From an uncultured Sphingomonadaceae bacterium (GTDB taxonomy: Bacteria; Pseudomonadota; Alphaproteobacteria; Sphingomonadales; Sphingomonadaceae), in contig CANLBM010000005.1 in NCBI GenBank assembly GCA_947488845.1, forward strand, positions 1 to 64,000: DNA of 64,000 nt, written 5' to 3'. Made by a program: the position numbers and the translations under genes. Position 1 is the first letter of the stretch. Each line of letters begins with the position of its first letter. The notes beneath the pieces are model-generated. The model was not told where the DNA came from. It searched no databases and worked only from the letters and a program-made list of their open reading frames with translations. Positions 1 through 8,204 of the stretch are shown here, piece by piece.

Positions 1-546
1 GTATCTCCCGCTTCCACAGGAATATTGAATCAGAACTTCACGCCGCTGGCAAGGCTGAGTTTTTCAACACAATCGGGCGCATTTCAGACCGACGGCAATT
101 GGGCCGATAGCGGAATGTCGGGTTTTGGGCAATTGGACCAACAAGCGGACGTCACGCCATTGAAAATCGTTACGACGGCTTCCGCCCCAAAGTCGGACAT
201 CCACATTTGAGCGATTTTCCGTGCGCTTCGCGGCCACAAATCAGTGGATAGTAACGAAGTTCAACCGAATGAAAACGAACGAGACCGTGTGAGGCCTTTG
301 CACTCTGTTATTCGCGGATATCGCTCGCCCAATGATTGGAATCGAAATGCACATTCACTTTGTGCAGCAAATTCTGTTGCTTATACGTCCCCGAATATGG
401 AATACTGTCCTGCCTGATCGAGCCCGATATTATTCGGACACATGTCCCTGTGACCCGCAAGATTCAGTGTTCGAAAACCGCCTATGACTGCTGTTATAAT
501 ATCAGGTACCCGGCAAAAGATTAGTAAGAGGCTCATCCTTCACTAG
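1..546. other. gene-poor AT-rich stretch, probably decayed DNA
   Basis: No convincing gene is visible here: only short open frames of about 60 codons with unlikely protein composition and many stops in all frames. The base composition between about 330 and 700 is clearly richer in A and T than the rest of the window. Together with the recombinase remnant that follows and the adjacent tRNA gene, the stretch reads as the eroded end of an inserted element. No intact repeat or transposase was recognised. Confidence 0.5.
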
Positions 547-630
547 CAGACTTCTCTTTCCCGCTCTGGGGCATTCCCAGATGCAGCCATATCTCAAAAT
601 CTAATCATTATTTGCCAAGCTGAGTGGCCT

Positions 631-939
631 GCCCCATTAGGGTGGTCCACAGCAGCGACCGCTCGTATTGATACACTAGAAACTCAGCTCGCTACGGGTG
701 CTAGAAAGATAACCAACCAAACTATCGATAGATTCGGTAAATTGCTTTCAGCAAAACTCAATGATGACGATCCAGCTCTCAGAAAAGCCTATATTCGCAT
801 GATTGTTTCTGAAGTGTCTGTTTCGCGGGAGGGCATAATAATATCCGGTCCGACAGCGGCTTTAGAAAATGGCATTAGCAAAGGCGAACCGCGCCTCGAG
901 GCAACGGTGCCCATCTTTGACCGGGAATGGTGCCCCTGG
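631..939 (+). pseudogene. C-terminal remnant of a large serine recombinase
   Basis: This frame is open from about 547 to 1032 but has no usable start and no catalytic domain. From about 661 it reads like the C-terminal tail of large serine recombinases of alphaproteobacterial islands: an acidic helical stretch containing DDPALRKAYIRMIV, then VSREGIIISGPTAALE, then VPIFDREWCPWP. The N-terminal resolvase domain with the catalytic serine is missing upstream. The last residues of the frame are encoded by the antisense strand of the neighbouring tRNA-Leu 3' end, as expected for a recombinase gene lying at an attachment site. The family call is from recalled motif similarity, not an alignment. Confidence 0.55.
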
Positions 940-1012
940 CCCGACTCGAACGGGCACTCCTTGCGGAACTGCATTTTGAGTGCAGCGCGTCTACCAATTC
1001 CACCACAGGGGC
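928..1012 (-). tRNA. tRNA-Leu (anticodon CAA)
   Basis: On the minus strand an 85-base tRNA can be folded. The acceptor stem GCCCCTG pairs with CAGGGGC, followed by A and an encoded CCA (928-930). The T arm is GCCCG-TTCGAGT-CGGGC. The anticodon stem CTGCA/TGCAG closes the loop CTCAAAA, giving anticodon CAA at 976-978. The long variable arm is typical of class II tRNA-Leu. Its 3' end abuts the recombinase remnant, so it probably served as an integration site. Confidence 0.93.
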
Positions 1013-1116
1013 TCCTAAGCTGCGTCGATTGACGATCAGCGAAATCGAGGCTCTGTTAGCGAACCGCCTTTGCGCTGGCAACGGCTTTTTCCAATCATAT
1101 CGCAACCACCGGAAAA

Positions 1117-1878
1117 TCAGTACAGCACCCCGTTCGCTGCCGTTTGATAAAGCCAGAGCGGAAAAGCCGCGATGGCCATCAGACTGCCGAGCGGCAACAG
1201 GCTGTCGGCTGCGACATTTTTGCCCCGGATTTTCCACGATAGTGCCACCAGCAGACCGGTCAGACCGGCGCCCAGGATGACCAGTGGCAGGGCCGCCCAG
1301 CCCAGCCAGCAACCAATCGCGCCCAGCATCTTGGGATCACCTCCGCCAAGCCCCTCTCGTCCCCTGATCATTTTATAGGCGCTGGCTACTACGGTCAGCG
1401 AGACAAATCCTGCCAGTCCGCCGATCAGGCGGTCATAAATCGGTGGAGACATCGAAAGAAAGCCCGCTGCCAGCCCCGAAATCGCTAGGATTGCGGTCAA
1501 CCGGTCGGGCAACCAGTGATGCTTTACGTCAAGGGCTGCGAGTGCGAGCAACAGCCAACCGAACAGCGCGCCCGCCATACCTTCCGCGCCCGGCGTCGCG
1601 AACAGCGCAAGTCCCCCGATCATGCCGGCTGCCAGCTCTATGGCGATATGGTCCGGGGCAATCGGCCCACCACATTGGCGGCATTTGCCCGATTGCAGAA
1701 TGAAGCTGACCACGGGGATAAGCTCCCAGGCGTGCAAACGGTGCCCGCAATCGTCGCAAGAAGAGCGCCCCGCGATGACCGATCGCCCCTCCGGCCACCG
1801 GACGATCAGTGTCGCGAGAAAGCTCCCGATGATCAGGCCCATAAGGATACCGGCTGTCGGCAAGAGAAAAGCGGGCAA
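1117..1878 (-). CDS. prepilin peptidase (A24 family)
   Basis: Polytopic inner-membrane aspartyl protease that cleaves, and usually N-methylates, type IV prepilins or type II secretion pseudopilins. The family pattern is clear: GLIIGSF near the N-terminus, a zinc-type pair of CxxC motifs (CDDC and CRQC) in the cytoplasmic loop, the first catalytic Asp in ALDVKHHWLPD, and the second in GGGDPKM (GxGD signature). The frame is open up to a GTG at 2013. I chose the TTG at 1878 because GGGAG precedes it by about six bases and the resulting protein of 253 residues has the normal family length. ATG at 1842 is the alternative. It is divergent from the thiolase gene, and no pilin genes are adjacent. Confidence 0.82.
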   Translation of the reverse strand: MPAFLLPTAGILMGLIIGSFLATLIVRWPEGRSVIAGRSSCDDCGHRLHAWELIPVVSFILQSGKCRQCGGPIAPDHIAIELAAGMIGGLALFATPGAEGMAGALFGWLLLALAALDVKHHWLPDRLTAILAISGLAAGFLSMSPPIYDRLIGGLAGFVSLTVVASAYKMIRGREGLGGGDPKMLGAIGCWLGWAALPLVILGAGLTGLLVALSWKIRGKNVAADSLLPLGSLMAIAAFPLWLYQTAANGVLY

Positions 1879-2027
1879 CGGGCGCTCCCATGAAGATTGA
1901 ACCTTCGATTGCCACGGCAGGCCCCGCCATTCAATGGCGCAATTGAAAAAACCGGATGGCGCGCCTATGTGCGTCCCAAGATTCGCGCATTGCTGATATT
2001 GCGCTCGAAACACAGAAAGGCCAACCC

Positions 2028-3218
2028 ATGTCCAACTCCGATCCGATCGTCATACTTTCCTATGCCCGTACGCCGATGGGCGGCATGCAGGGCGCGCTGG
2101 GCGAAGTCAGCGCATCCCATCTCGGTGCTGTCGCTGTCAAAGCCGCGGTCGAGCGTGCCGGGGTTGAAGGCGCGGATGTGGAACGCATTTATATGGGCAA
2201 TGTTCTCTCCGCCGGCCAGGGACAGGCCCCTGCCCGTCAGGCTGCGATTTTCGCAGGCCTGCCGCAATCGGTCGAAGCGACCACGGTCAACAAGATGTGC
2301 GGCTCCGGCATGCAGGCCGCGATCATGGGCGCAGAGGCGCTCGCGGCTGGCTCGATTGACATCATTGTTGCCGGTGGCATGGAAAGCATGACCAACGCGC
2401 CCTATCTGCTGCCCAAGATGCGCAGCGGCGCCCGCCTCGGTCACACCGAAGCCAAGGACCACATGTTTCTCGATGGTCTGGAAGATGCCTATGAGCCAGG
2501 CCGGGCAATGGGCAGCTTTGCCGAGGAAACCGTTGGCGAATATCAGCTGACCCGCGAAGCGCAGGACGAATATTCGATTGAATCGCTTGCCCGCGCCAAA
2601 GCGGCTGTCGAAGGCGATGGCTTTGACGACGAAATCGTCGCGGTCGAAGTCAAGACCCGCAAGGGCACCGTCACGGTCGACAAGGACGAGCAGCCGCTCA
2701 AGGGCAATCCCGATAAAATTCCTCAACTCCGCGCTGCCTTTGCCAAAGACGGAACGATCACCGCTGCCAATGCATCCTCCATTTCCGACGGTGCAGCCGC
2801 GATGGTCCTTTCCCGTGCCAGCGTTGCCGAAGCCAAAGGTCTGAAGCCGGTCGCGCGGATTGTCGCCCATGCCGCCCACGCCCATGCTCCCTCGAAATTC
2901 ACCACTGCACCGGTCAGCGCGATCAAGAAGGTCCTCGACAAGGCCGGATGGTCGGTTGCCGATGTCGATCTCTGGGAAGTGAACGAGGCGTTTGCCTGTG
3001 TTGCCATGTTCGCGATGCAGGATATCGGCATCGACCGCGACAAGCTGAACGTCAACGGCGGCGCGACCGCTCTCGGACACCCGATCGGCGCCAGCGGCGC
3101 GCGCATCATGGTGACCCTGATAGCGGCTCTGAAAAAACGCGGCCTCAAAAAGGGCGTCGCGGCATTGTGCATCGGCGGCGGCGAGGCGACAGCGGTGGCG
3201 CTCGAACTGACCGACTGA
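2028..3218 (+). CDS. acetyl-CoA C-acetyltransferase (thiolase)
   Basis: Thiolase II of 396 residues that condenses or cleaves acetoacetyl-CoA and longer 3-ketoacyl-CoAs, in polyhydroxybutyrate synthesis, ketogenesis or beta-oxidation. The three catalytic residues are visible: C91 in NKMCGSGM, H351 in ALGHPIGASG and C381 in LCIGGGEA. The ATG at 2028 is preceded by AGAAAGG at a suitable distance; the frame extends further upstream but the family N-terminus begins at this ATG. No polyhydroxyalkanoate reductase or synthase gene is adjacent, so the precise pathway (PhaA, AtoB or other) is undecided. Confidence 0.93.
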   Translation: MSNSDPIVILSYARTPMGGMQGALGEVSASHLGAVAVKAAVERAGVEGADVERIYMGNVLSAGQGQAPARQAAIFAGLPQSVEATTVNKMCGSGMQAAIMGAEALAAGSIDIIVAGGMESMTNAPYLLPKMRSGARLGHTEAKDHMFLDGLEDAYEPGRAMGSFAEETVGEYQLTREAQDEYSIESLARAKAAVEGDGFDDEIVAVEVKTRKGTVTVDKDEQPLKGNPDKIPQLRAAFAKDGTITAANASSISDGAAAMVLSRASVAEAKGLKPVARIVAHAAHAHAPSKFTTAPVSAIKKVLDKAGWSVADVDLWEVNEAFACVAMFAMQDIGIDRDKLNVNGGATALGHPIGASGARIMVTLIAALKKRGLKKGVAALCIGGGEATAVALELTD

Positions 3219-3219
3219 A

Positions 3220-3696
3220 CTATTTCAGCGGTTCGTCGCCCCAGACGTCGTCGGTGCTGATATGGCCCCGGCGACCGGTTACGTCGAACAGGCACCAGCC
3301 TTTTTCGCATTGGGTCAGGCTGCCGACCACACCCGGTTCGGCCATCCAGACAATTTTCGCACCGTCATTGGGCAAGGCGCGCATCGCGACCGGCTTTCCG
3401 CTGGTCGCGAGCACCAGACCGGTGCGCGACGCACTGAGCAGACGCGCGTGCATCCAGCCCTGCGTCCCTTCATGGTCCTCGATCTTACGCCAGGCCTTGT
3501 AGCGGGCAAGAATCTTTACCGGCAGCTTCTCGCGCTTGTATATCCACATTGTCGGATATTCGGTGCTGGGACCAGTGCGCATACGCGCCTCGGGCTCGTC
3601 AATGGAAGCCCAATAGGGCGGCTCTTGCTGCGCCGTGGCAGGCGCCGACAGGGACAGGCCCGAAATCGCAATGAGCATGAAAGCCAGAATACGCAT
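3220..3696 (-). CDS. secreted SH3-domain protein
   Basis: Protein of 158 residues with a signal peptide (residues 1-22, ending around ATAQ) followed by two bacterial SH3-like modules. The first has the ARMRTGPSTEYPTMWIY pattern (residues about 37-85), and the second, weaker one runs over residues 95-150 with SGKPVAMRALPND. Such proteins are periplasmic and thought to bind peptidoglycan or protein partners. It converges tail to tail with the thiolase gene, one base apart. No catalytic motif is present, and its partner is unknown. Confidence 0.8.
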   Translation of the reverse strand: MRILAFMLIAISGLSLSAPATAQQEPPYWASIDEPEARMRTGPSTEYPTMWIYKREKLPVKILARYKAWRKIEDHEGTQGWMHARLLSASRTGLVLATSGKPVAMRALPNDGAKIVWMAEPGVVGSLTQCEKGWCLFDVTGRRGHISTDDVWGDEPLK

Positions 3697-3805
3697 GATG
3701 ATAGGTTACTCATTCCCCGATTGATGCCAACATAGCCCGAAACAGGCACCTTCTTCAAGCGCCGCCTGCTTGACCTGCACCGAATTTCAGGCATAGCGAT
3801 TGCCT

Positions 3806-4804
3806 ATGGAAGACTCAACTCGCCCCGCAAATCCCCGTGTCATTGTCACGCGTGAACTGGCTGACGCCAATCAGCATCGCATGTCCGAATTATTCGATGC
3901 AGTGCTCAATCACGCGGACACACCCTTTTCCCGCGATGACCTGATTGCCGCAATGGCAGATTGTGATGTGCTGGTGCCGACCGTGACAGATCATATCGAT
4001 GCGGAGATGATCGCCAATGCACCGGACCGGTTGCGGATGATTGCCAGCTTTGGCGCCGGTGTCGATCATATCGATCTCGCTGCCGCGCGTGCGAAGAAAA
4101 TTCTGGTCACCAACACACCGGGCGTTTTTACCGAAGACACAGCGGACATGACCATGGCGCTGATCCTGTCTGTGCCTCGCCGGCTTTCCGAAGGGGAAAA
4201 GCTGATTCGTTCCGGACAATGGGAAGGCTGGAAACCCTCGGGCATGCTCGGCCATTGTATCGGCGGCAAGAAACTCGGCATCATCGGCATGGGCCGGATT
4301 GGTCAGGCCGTCGCCCGTCGCGCGTCCGGTTTCGGCATGTCGATCGTCTATCATAACCGCCGCCAGCTGCCACCGGCGGTCGAAGAATCCTTGCGCGCCA
4401 GCTATGTTGCCGATCTCGAGGATCTTGTTCGCGAGTGCGACATCATCACGCTCCATTGTCCACACACGGCGGAAACCCACGAAATGATTAATGCCGAGCG
4501 GATCAGCAAGATGAAATCATCCTGCTATCTGATCAACACCGCGCGCGGCGACCTGGTCGATGAAAATGCCCTGATCGAAGCGTTGCAAAATGAAAAAATC
4601 GGCGGCGCGGGACTGGACGTATATCAGAACGAACCGGACATCGATCCGCGTTTTCTGGACCTCAAGAACACGGTATTGCTGCCGCATATGGGCAGCGCGA
4701 CCTTCGAGGGTCGCGAGGCTTCAGGCGACCGGGTGATCACCAATATCCGCGTATGGGCGGACGGTCATCGCCCGCCGGATCAGGTTCTCGACGGCTGGGT
4801 ATAA
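3806..4804 (+). CDS. D-isomer-specific 2-hydroxyacid dehydrogenase (glyoxylate/hydroxypyruvate reductase-like)
   Basis: NAD(P)-dependent cytosolic oxidoreductase of 332 residues. The catalytic domain is discontinuous. The central Rossmann fold carries GIIGMGRIGQAVARR (residues about 155-170), the substrate-binding Arg is in TARGDLVDE, the Glu in LDVYQNEP and the catalytic His in LLPHMGSAT. The spacing matches glyoxylate reductase/formate dehydrogenase-like family members. The ATG at 3806 was preferred over a TTG at 3800. It stands alone, between the divergent SH3 gene and amtB. Its substrate cannot be read from the sequence. Confidence 0.88.
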   Translation: MEDSTRPANPRVIVTRELADANQHRMSELFDAVLNHADTPFSRDDLIAAMADCDVLVPTVTDHIDAEMIANAPDRLRMIASFGAGVDHIDLAAARAKKILVTNTPGVFTEDTADMTMALILSVPRRLSEGEKLIRSGQWEGWKPSGMLGHCIGGKKLGIIGMGRIGQAVARRASGFGMSIVYHNRRQLPPAVEESLRASYVADLEDLVRECDIITLHCPHTAETHEMINAERISKMKSSCYLINTARGDLVDENALIEALQNEKIGGAGLDVYQNEPDIDPRFLDLKNTVLLPHMGSATFEGREASGDRVITNIRVWADGHRPPDQVLDGWV

Positions 4805-4904
4805 GCTTTCCGTTGAGTCCCCCGATAGTCTCGACTAGACATTTTCGACCACCTGATTCGCGATAGCGAACGGGCATGATAAGAATATATCGGCGGGGAA
4901 CATC

Positions 4905-6221
4905 ATGAAATATCCAGTCAAATCCTTGGGCATGCTTCTGGCCGCTGGCCTGGCGGTTTCTCCGCTCAGCGCGCAACAGACACTGGACCCCGCCATCGCA
5001 GATGTTGCCAATAGCGGCGACACCGCCTGGATATTGACATCCAGCGCTCTGGTCCTGCTGATGACCCTGCCGGGCCTCGCGCTATTTTATGGCGGCCTCG
5101 TCCGCGCCAAGAATTTCCTGTCGGTGCTGATCCAGTGCATGGCGGTGGTCGGCATCTGTTCGGTCCTCTGGATTGTAGTCGGTTACTCGCTCGCTTTTGG
5201 CGGCGTCACCAATGGTTTCCTCGGCAGCGGTTTCAACATGATGCTGAACAATCTGGGTAATGTCAGGGAAGGCACCGCCGTTCCCGAATCCGCCTTTGCG
5301 ATGTTCCAGATGACCTTCGCCGTCATCACCCCAGCGCTGATGATCGGTGCATGGGTCGAACGCGCGCGCTTTGGCTGGGTGGTTGCTTTTTGCGCCCTCT
5401 GGCTGCTCGTCGTCTATGCACCGGTTGCCCATTGGGTCTGGGGTGGCGGCTGGCTCAGCAATCTGGGCGTGCTCGACTTTGCCGGCGGTATCGTCGTCCA
5501 CACCACGGCTGGCATTTCCGCACTGGTCGTCGCGATCATGCTTGGAAAACGCATGGGCTGGCCCAGAACCCTGATGCTCCCGCACAGCCCTGCCCTGACG
5601 GTCGCCGGCGCTGCGATGCTCTGGGTCGGCTGGTTCGGTTTCAACGGCGGGTCCGCTCTCGCCGCGACGGACGATGCATCGTCGGCGATCCTCAACACCC
5701 ATATCGCAGCATCCATGGCCGCCTTGGTCTGGATATTGATCGAGAAATTCAAGGTCGGAAAATCGACCGCGGTCGGCGTCGCCACCGGCGCGATTGCCGG
5801 ACTGGCGACGATTACGCCAGCGGCCGGATTTGTCGGCCCCGGCGCCTCGATCATCATCGGCGCGGTGGCGTCGATTGTCTGCTTCATGGCGGTTGGTCTC
5901 GTGAAAAACGGCTTCAAGATCGACGATAGCCTCGACGTGTTCGCGGTCCATGGCGTCGGCGGCATCCTCGGCAGCCTGATGCTGGCGCTGTTCATCTCCG
6001 AAAGCTTCGGCGGCACGGGCTATGGCGAGGGCATGGCTTTCGGCAGCCAGTTTGTCGCGCAGCTGATCGGCGTTGGCGCGGTTGCCATCTGGTCGGCGGT
6101 CGCCACGGCAATCCTCGGCTTCGGTATCAGCTTCATCCTGCCGATGCGGGTCAGCGAAGACGACGAGCGCGACGGTCTGGATATTTCCAACCACGGCGAA
6201 CGGGCGTGGGATCTGGATTGA
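4905..6221 (+). CDS. amtB: ammonium transporter AmtB
   Basis: Amt/Rh family channel of 438 residues for ammonium uptake across the inner membrane. An N-terminal cleavable signal (to about residue 24, LSAQQ) is followed by eleven predicted membrane spans. Family landmarks include GLALFYGGLVRAKN, the stretch with WVWGGGWLSNLGVLDFAGG and VHTTAGISALV, and AVHGVGGILGSLM near the C-terminus, with the conserved pore histidines. A PII gene (glnK) usually sits next to amtB, but none is seen here. No sigma-54 promoter was recognised upstream, so nitrogen control is not evident from this sequence. Confidence 0.95.
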   Translation: MKYPVKSLGMLLAAGLAVSPLSAQQTLDPAIADVANSGDTAWILTSSALVLLMTLPGLALFYGGLVRAKNFLSVLIQCMAVVGICSVLWIVVGYSLAFGGVTNGFLGSGFNMMLNNLGNVREGTAVPESAFAMFQMTFAVITPALMIGAWVERARFGWVVAFCALWLLVVYAPVAHWVWGGGWLSNLGVLDFAGGIVVHTTAGISALVVAIMLGKRMGWPRTLMLPHSPALTVAGAAMLWVGWFGFNGGSALAATDDASSAILNTHIAASMAALVWILIEKFKVGKSTAVGVATGAIAGLATITPAAGFVGPGASIIIGAVASIVCFMAVGLVKNGFKIDDSLDVFAVHGVGGILGSLMLALFISESFGGTGYGEGMAFGSQFVAQLIGVGAVAIWSAVATAILGFGISFILPMRVSEDDERDGLDISNHGERAWDLD

Positions 6222-6263
6222 GACTATATGCCTTCTCCCTCACGGGAGACGGCGCGCGGCTCA

Positions 6264-6719
6264 TCACAGATCCAAATGCAGAAACTGGTTGAAGTCCGTC
6301 GGCTTATAGTCGCCGAACGGCTCGCCATTGGCAAACCCGCGCTTGCGATACAGGGTCAGCGCCGGTTCAAATTCTGCGCCGGAACCGGTCTCGAGACTCA
6401 GGCGCCGGTAATCGCGTTCCCTTGCTACAGCGATGATATGGTCAAGGAGAGCGAGGCCAACGCCCTTGCGCAGATGCCTGGGATCGGTGCGCATCGACTT
6501 GATTTCGCCGGTTGATGAGGAAAGCTGCTTGAGCGCGCCAATGCCCATCAACTCTTCGCTGTCCCATGCGGTCCAGACAGAAACATCACGTGCCAGCAAA
6601 CCCGAAAGATCGAGCGCATAGACGCTCTCCGGCGGCGAATTTTCCTGCATTCCGGCGAGATGCGCGGCCAGCAGGTCCTGAACCTGCCGGCCGCTCAAAT
6701 CATCAAGCCGGATTTCCAC
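6264..6719 (-). CDS. GNAT family N-acetyltransferase
   Basis: A 151-residue acetyltransferase. The acetyl-CoA binding motif A is seen as KSMRTDPRHLRKGVGLALLDHI (residues about 75-96; R/QxxGxG/A as RKGVGL), followed by a beta-strand and ALTLYRKRGF near the C-terminus, where GNAT proteins carry the conserved Tyr. I chose the GTG at 6719, which lies two bases after the stop of the upstream oxidoreductase gene; a longer frame would overlap that gene by about 95 bases. Tight spacing implies one transcript. The acceptor substrate is unknown. Confidence 0.82.
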   Translation of the reverse strand: MEIRLDDLSGRQVQDLLAAHLAGMQENSPPESVYALDLSGLLARDVSVWTAWDSEELMGIGALKQLSSSTGEIKSMRTDPRHLRKGVGLALLDHIIAVARERDYRRLSLETGSGAEFEPALTLYRKRGFANGEPFGDYKPTDFNQFLHLDL

Positions 6720-6720
6720 C

Positions 6721-8124
6721 TTAGTCGCCGGTAAGAATGCGATCCACCAGCTGCTGCACCGTCGGGACGAAGCCGTTGGAGTAGAATGGATCGGTACCGA
6801 AATTATACGCGCCATGCCCGGCGAACATCAGATGTTCCTCGACCGGTGCGCCGTGGACGATTTCCTGCAGGCTTTTCTGGATACAGAAACTGCGCGGATC
6901 GGCGAGCCGTCCGGTGCTGAAATTGTCATGATCCTTCCACGCGGAAAAACCGCAATGCGACAGGCAACCCATGCAGTCGGCCTGATCCTTGCGGATCATT
7001 TTCGACTCTTCCGGGGTCGCAAATATCAGCGTGTTGTCCGGTGTCTTCATTGCCATGGTAAAGCCGAGCCCGTCCCATTCGCGCGCGCGCAGCAGATCGT
7101 TGCGCGTGACCCAGAAATTCTTGCCCTTGATCCCGACATCCAGCTGATGTGTATGTTCGCCAGCCTTCTCTGTCGAATAGGGAATCTGGCGTTCAGACCG
7201 CGATTCCAGACTGCGGAGAAATTCGTTGCGGACCGCGGAACTGTAGAAGCCGGTCGGCGAGAATTTGTGCAGCAGGATATCGCCTTCCTTGATCTTGGTC
7301 AGCTCGCTCTTCCAGCTTTGCGGAATCGGGCTCTCCTTGGTCAGCAAGGGCCGGGTGCCGAACTGAAAGGCAATCTGGCCAAGCTCGTCGCTATCGATCC
7401 AGTCCTGCCAGTCCCGCAAATGCCAGACGCCGCCGGCCATGATGATCGGCACGCTGTCCGGGATTCCTTCGGCGCGCATCGTGTCGCGCAGGTCCTTGAC
7501 CCGTGGATAGGGATCTTCCGGCTTTCTGGGATCTTCCGCATTGGACAGGCCATTATGCCCGCCCGCCAGCCACGGATCTTCGTAGACCACAGCGGCCATC
7601 AGATCGGGAACCTTCTTATAGGCCCGCTTCCACAGCGCGCGGAAAGCACGCGCCGAACTGATGATCGGCAGATAGTTCACGCCATATTGCTGGGCAATTT
7701 CGGACAGTTTGTAGGGCATGCCCGCACCGCAGGTAACGCCCGCGACCATACCTTTGGTCTGCTCCAGCACGCCTTCGAGGACCTGCTGCGCGCCGCCCAT
7801 TTCCCACAGGACATTGATGTTGATCGCGCCCCTGCCTTCGGAAATTTCATAGGCCTGCTTGACCTGCGTGACCGCACCGTCGATTGCATATTCGATCAGT
7901 TCCTGATGCCGCTCTTCGCGTTTCCGGCCATGATAGATTTGCGGAATGACGTTGCCATGTTCGTCATAGCTGTCCGCATTGACTGCGGAGACCGTGCCAA
8001 TGCCGCCAGCGGCAGCCCAGGCTCCCGAACTCGCGTGATTGGTAGCTGCGACGCCTTTTCCACCTTCGATCAACGGCCATACTTCCTGACCATTATACTG
8101 GATGGGTTTTAAGCCCTTGAACAA
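6721..8124 (-). CDS. nitronate monooxygenase-like flavin oxidoreductase
   Basis: TIM-barrel flavoprotein of 467 residues related to 2-nitropropane dioxygenase/nitronate monooxygenase and NAD(P)H-dependent flavin oxidoreductases (YrpB type). Visible landmarks are GGIGTVSA near residue 40, GVTCGAGMPYKL around 130, the phosphate-binding region PIIMAGGVWHLRDW and GQIAFQFGTRPLLT. After the barrel it has an additional domain of over 150 residues containing DCMGCLSHC (about residues 382-390), an unusual cysteine motif for this family. It is the upstream partner of the GNAT gene. It could act on alkyl nitronates or on another oxidisable acid; the sequence does not decide. Confidence 0.8.
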   Translation of the reverse strand: MFKGLKPIQYNGQEVWPLIEGGKGVAATNHASSGAWAAAGGIGTVSAVNADSYDEHGNVIPQIYHGRKREERHQELIEYAIDGAVTQVKQAYEISEGRGAININVLWEMGGAQQVLEGVLEQTKGMVAGVTCGAGMPYKLSEIAQQYGVNYLPIISSARAFRALWKRAYKKVPDLMAAVVYEDPWLAGGHNGLSNAEDPRKPEDPYPRVKDLRDTMRAEGIPDSVPIIMAGGVWHLRDWQDWIDSDELGQIAFQFGTRPLLTKESPIPQSWKSELTKIKEGDILLHKFSPTGFYSSAVRNEFLRSLESRSERQIPYSTEKAGEHTHQLDVGIKGKNFWVTRNDLLRAREWDGLGFTMAMKTPDNTLIFATPEESKMIRKDQADCMGCLSHCGFSAWKDHDNFSTGRLADPRSFCIQKSLQEIVHGAPVEEHLMFAGHGAYNFGTDPFYSNGFVPTVQQLVDRILTGD

Positions 8125-8204
8125 TGAAATCTCCTATTTTCCCCAAAATTCGATATAGACGGCGGCATATAAAAATGCTCGAAAAATCTCTGGTATGAAT
8201 TGCG

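Noticed and set aside
25..210. 61-codon frame near the left edge
   Set aside because: Composition is unlike a protein and there is no ribosome site; it lies in the decayed stretch.
5082..6194. Long open frame antisense to amtB (and similar long antisense frames opposite thiolase, PrsK, nitronate monooxygenase, dnaB)
   Set aside because: These follow from the GC-rich codon bias of the real genes; the translated products have no fold-like composition and the sense genes have clear family motifs.
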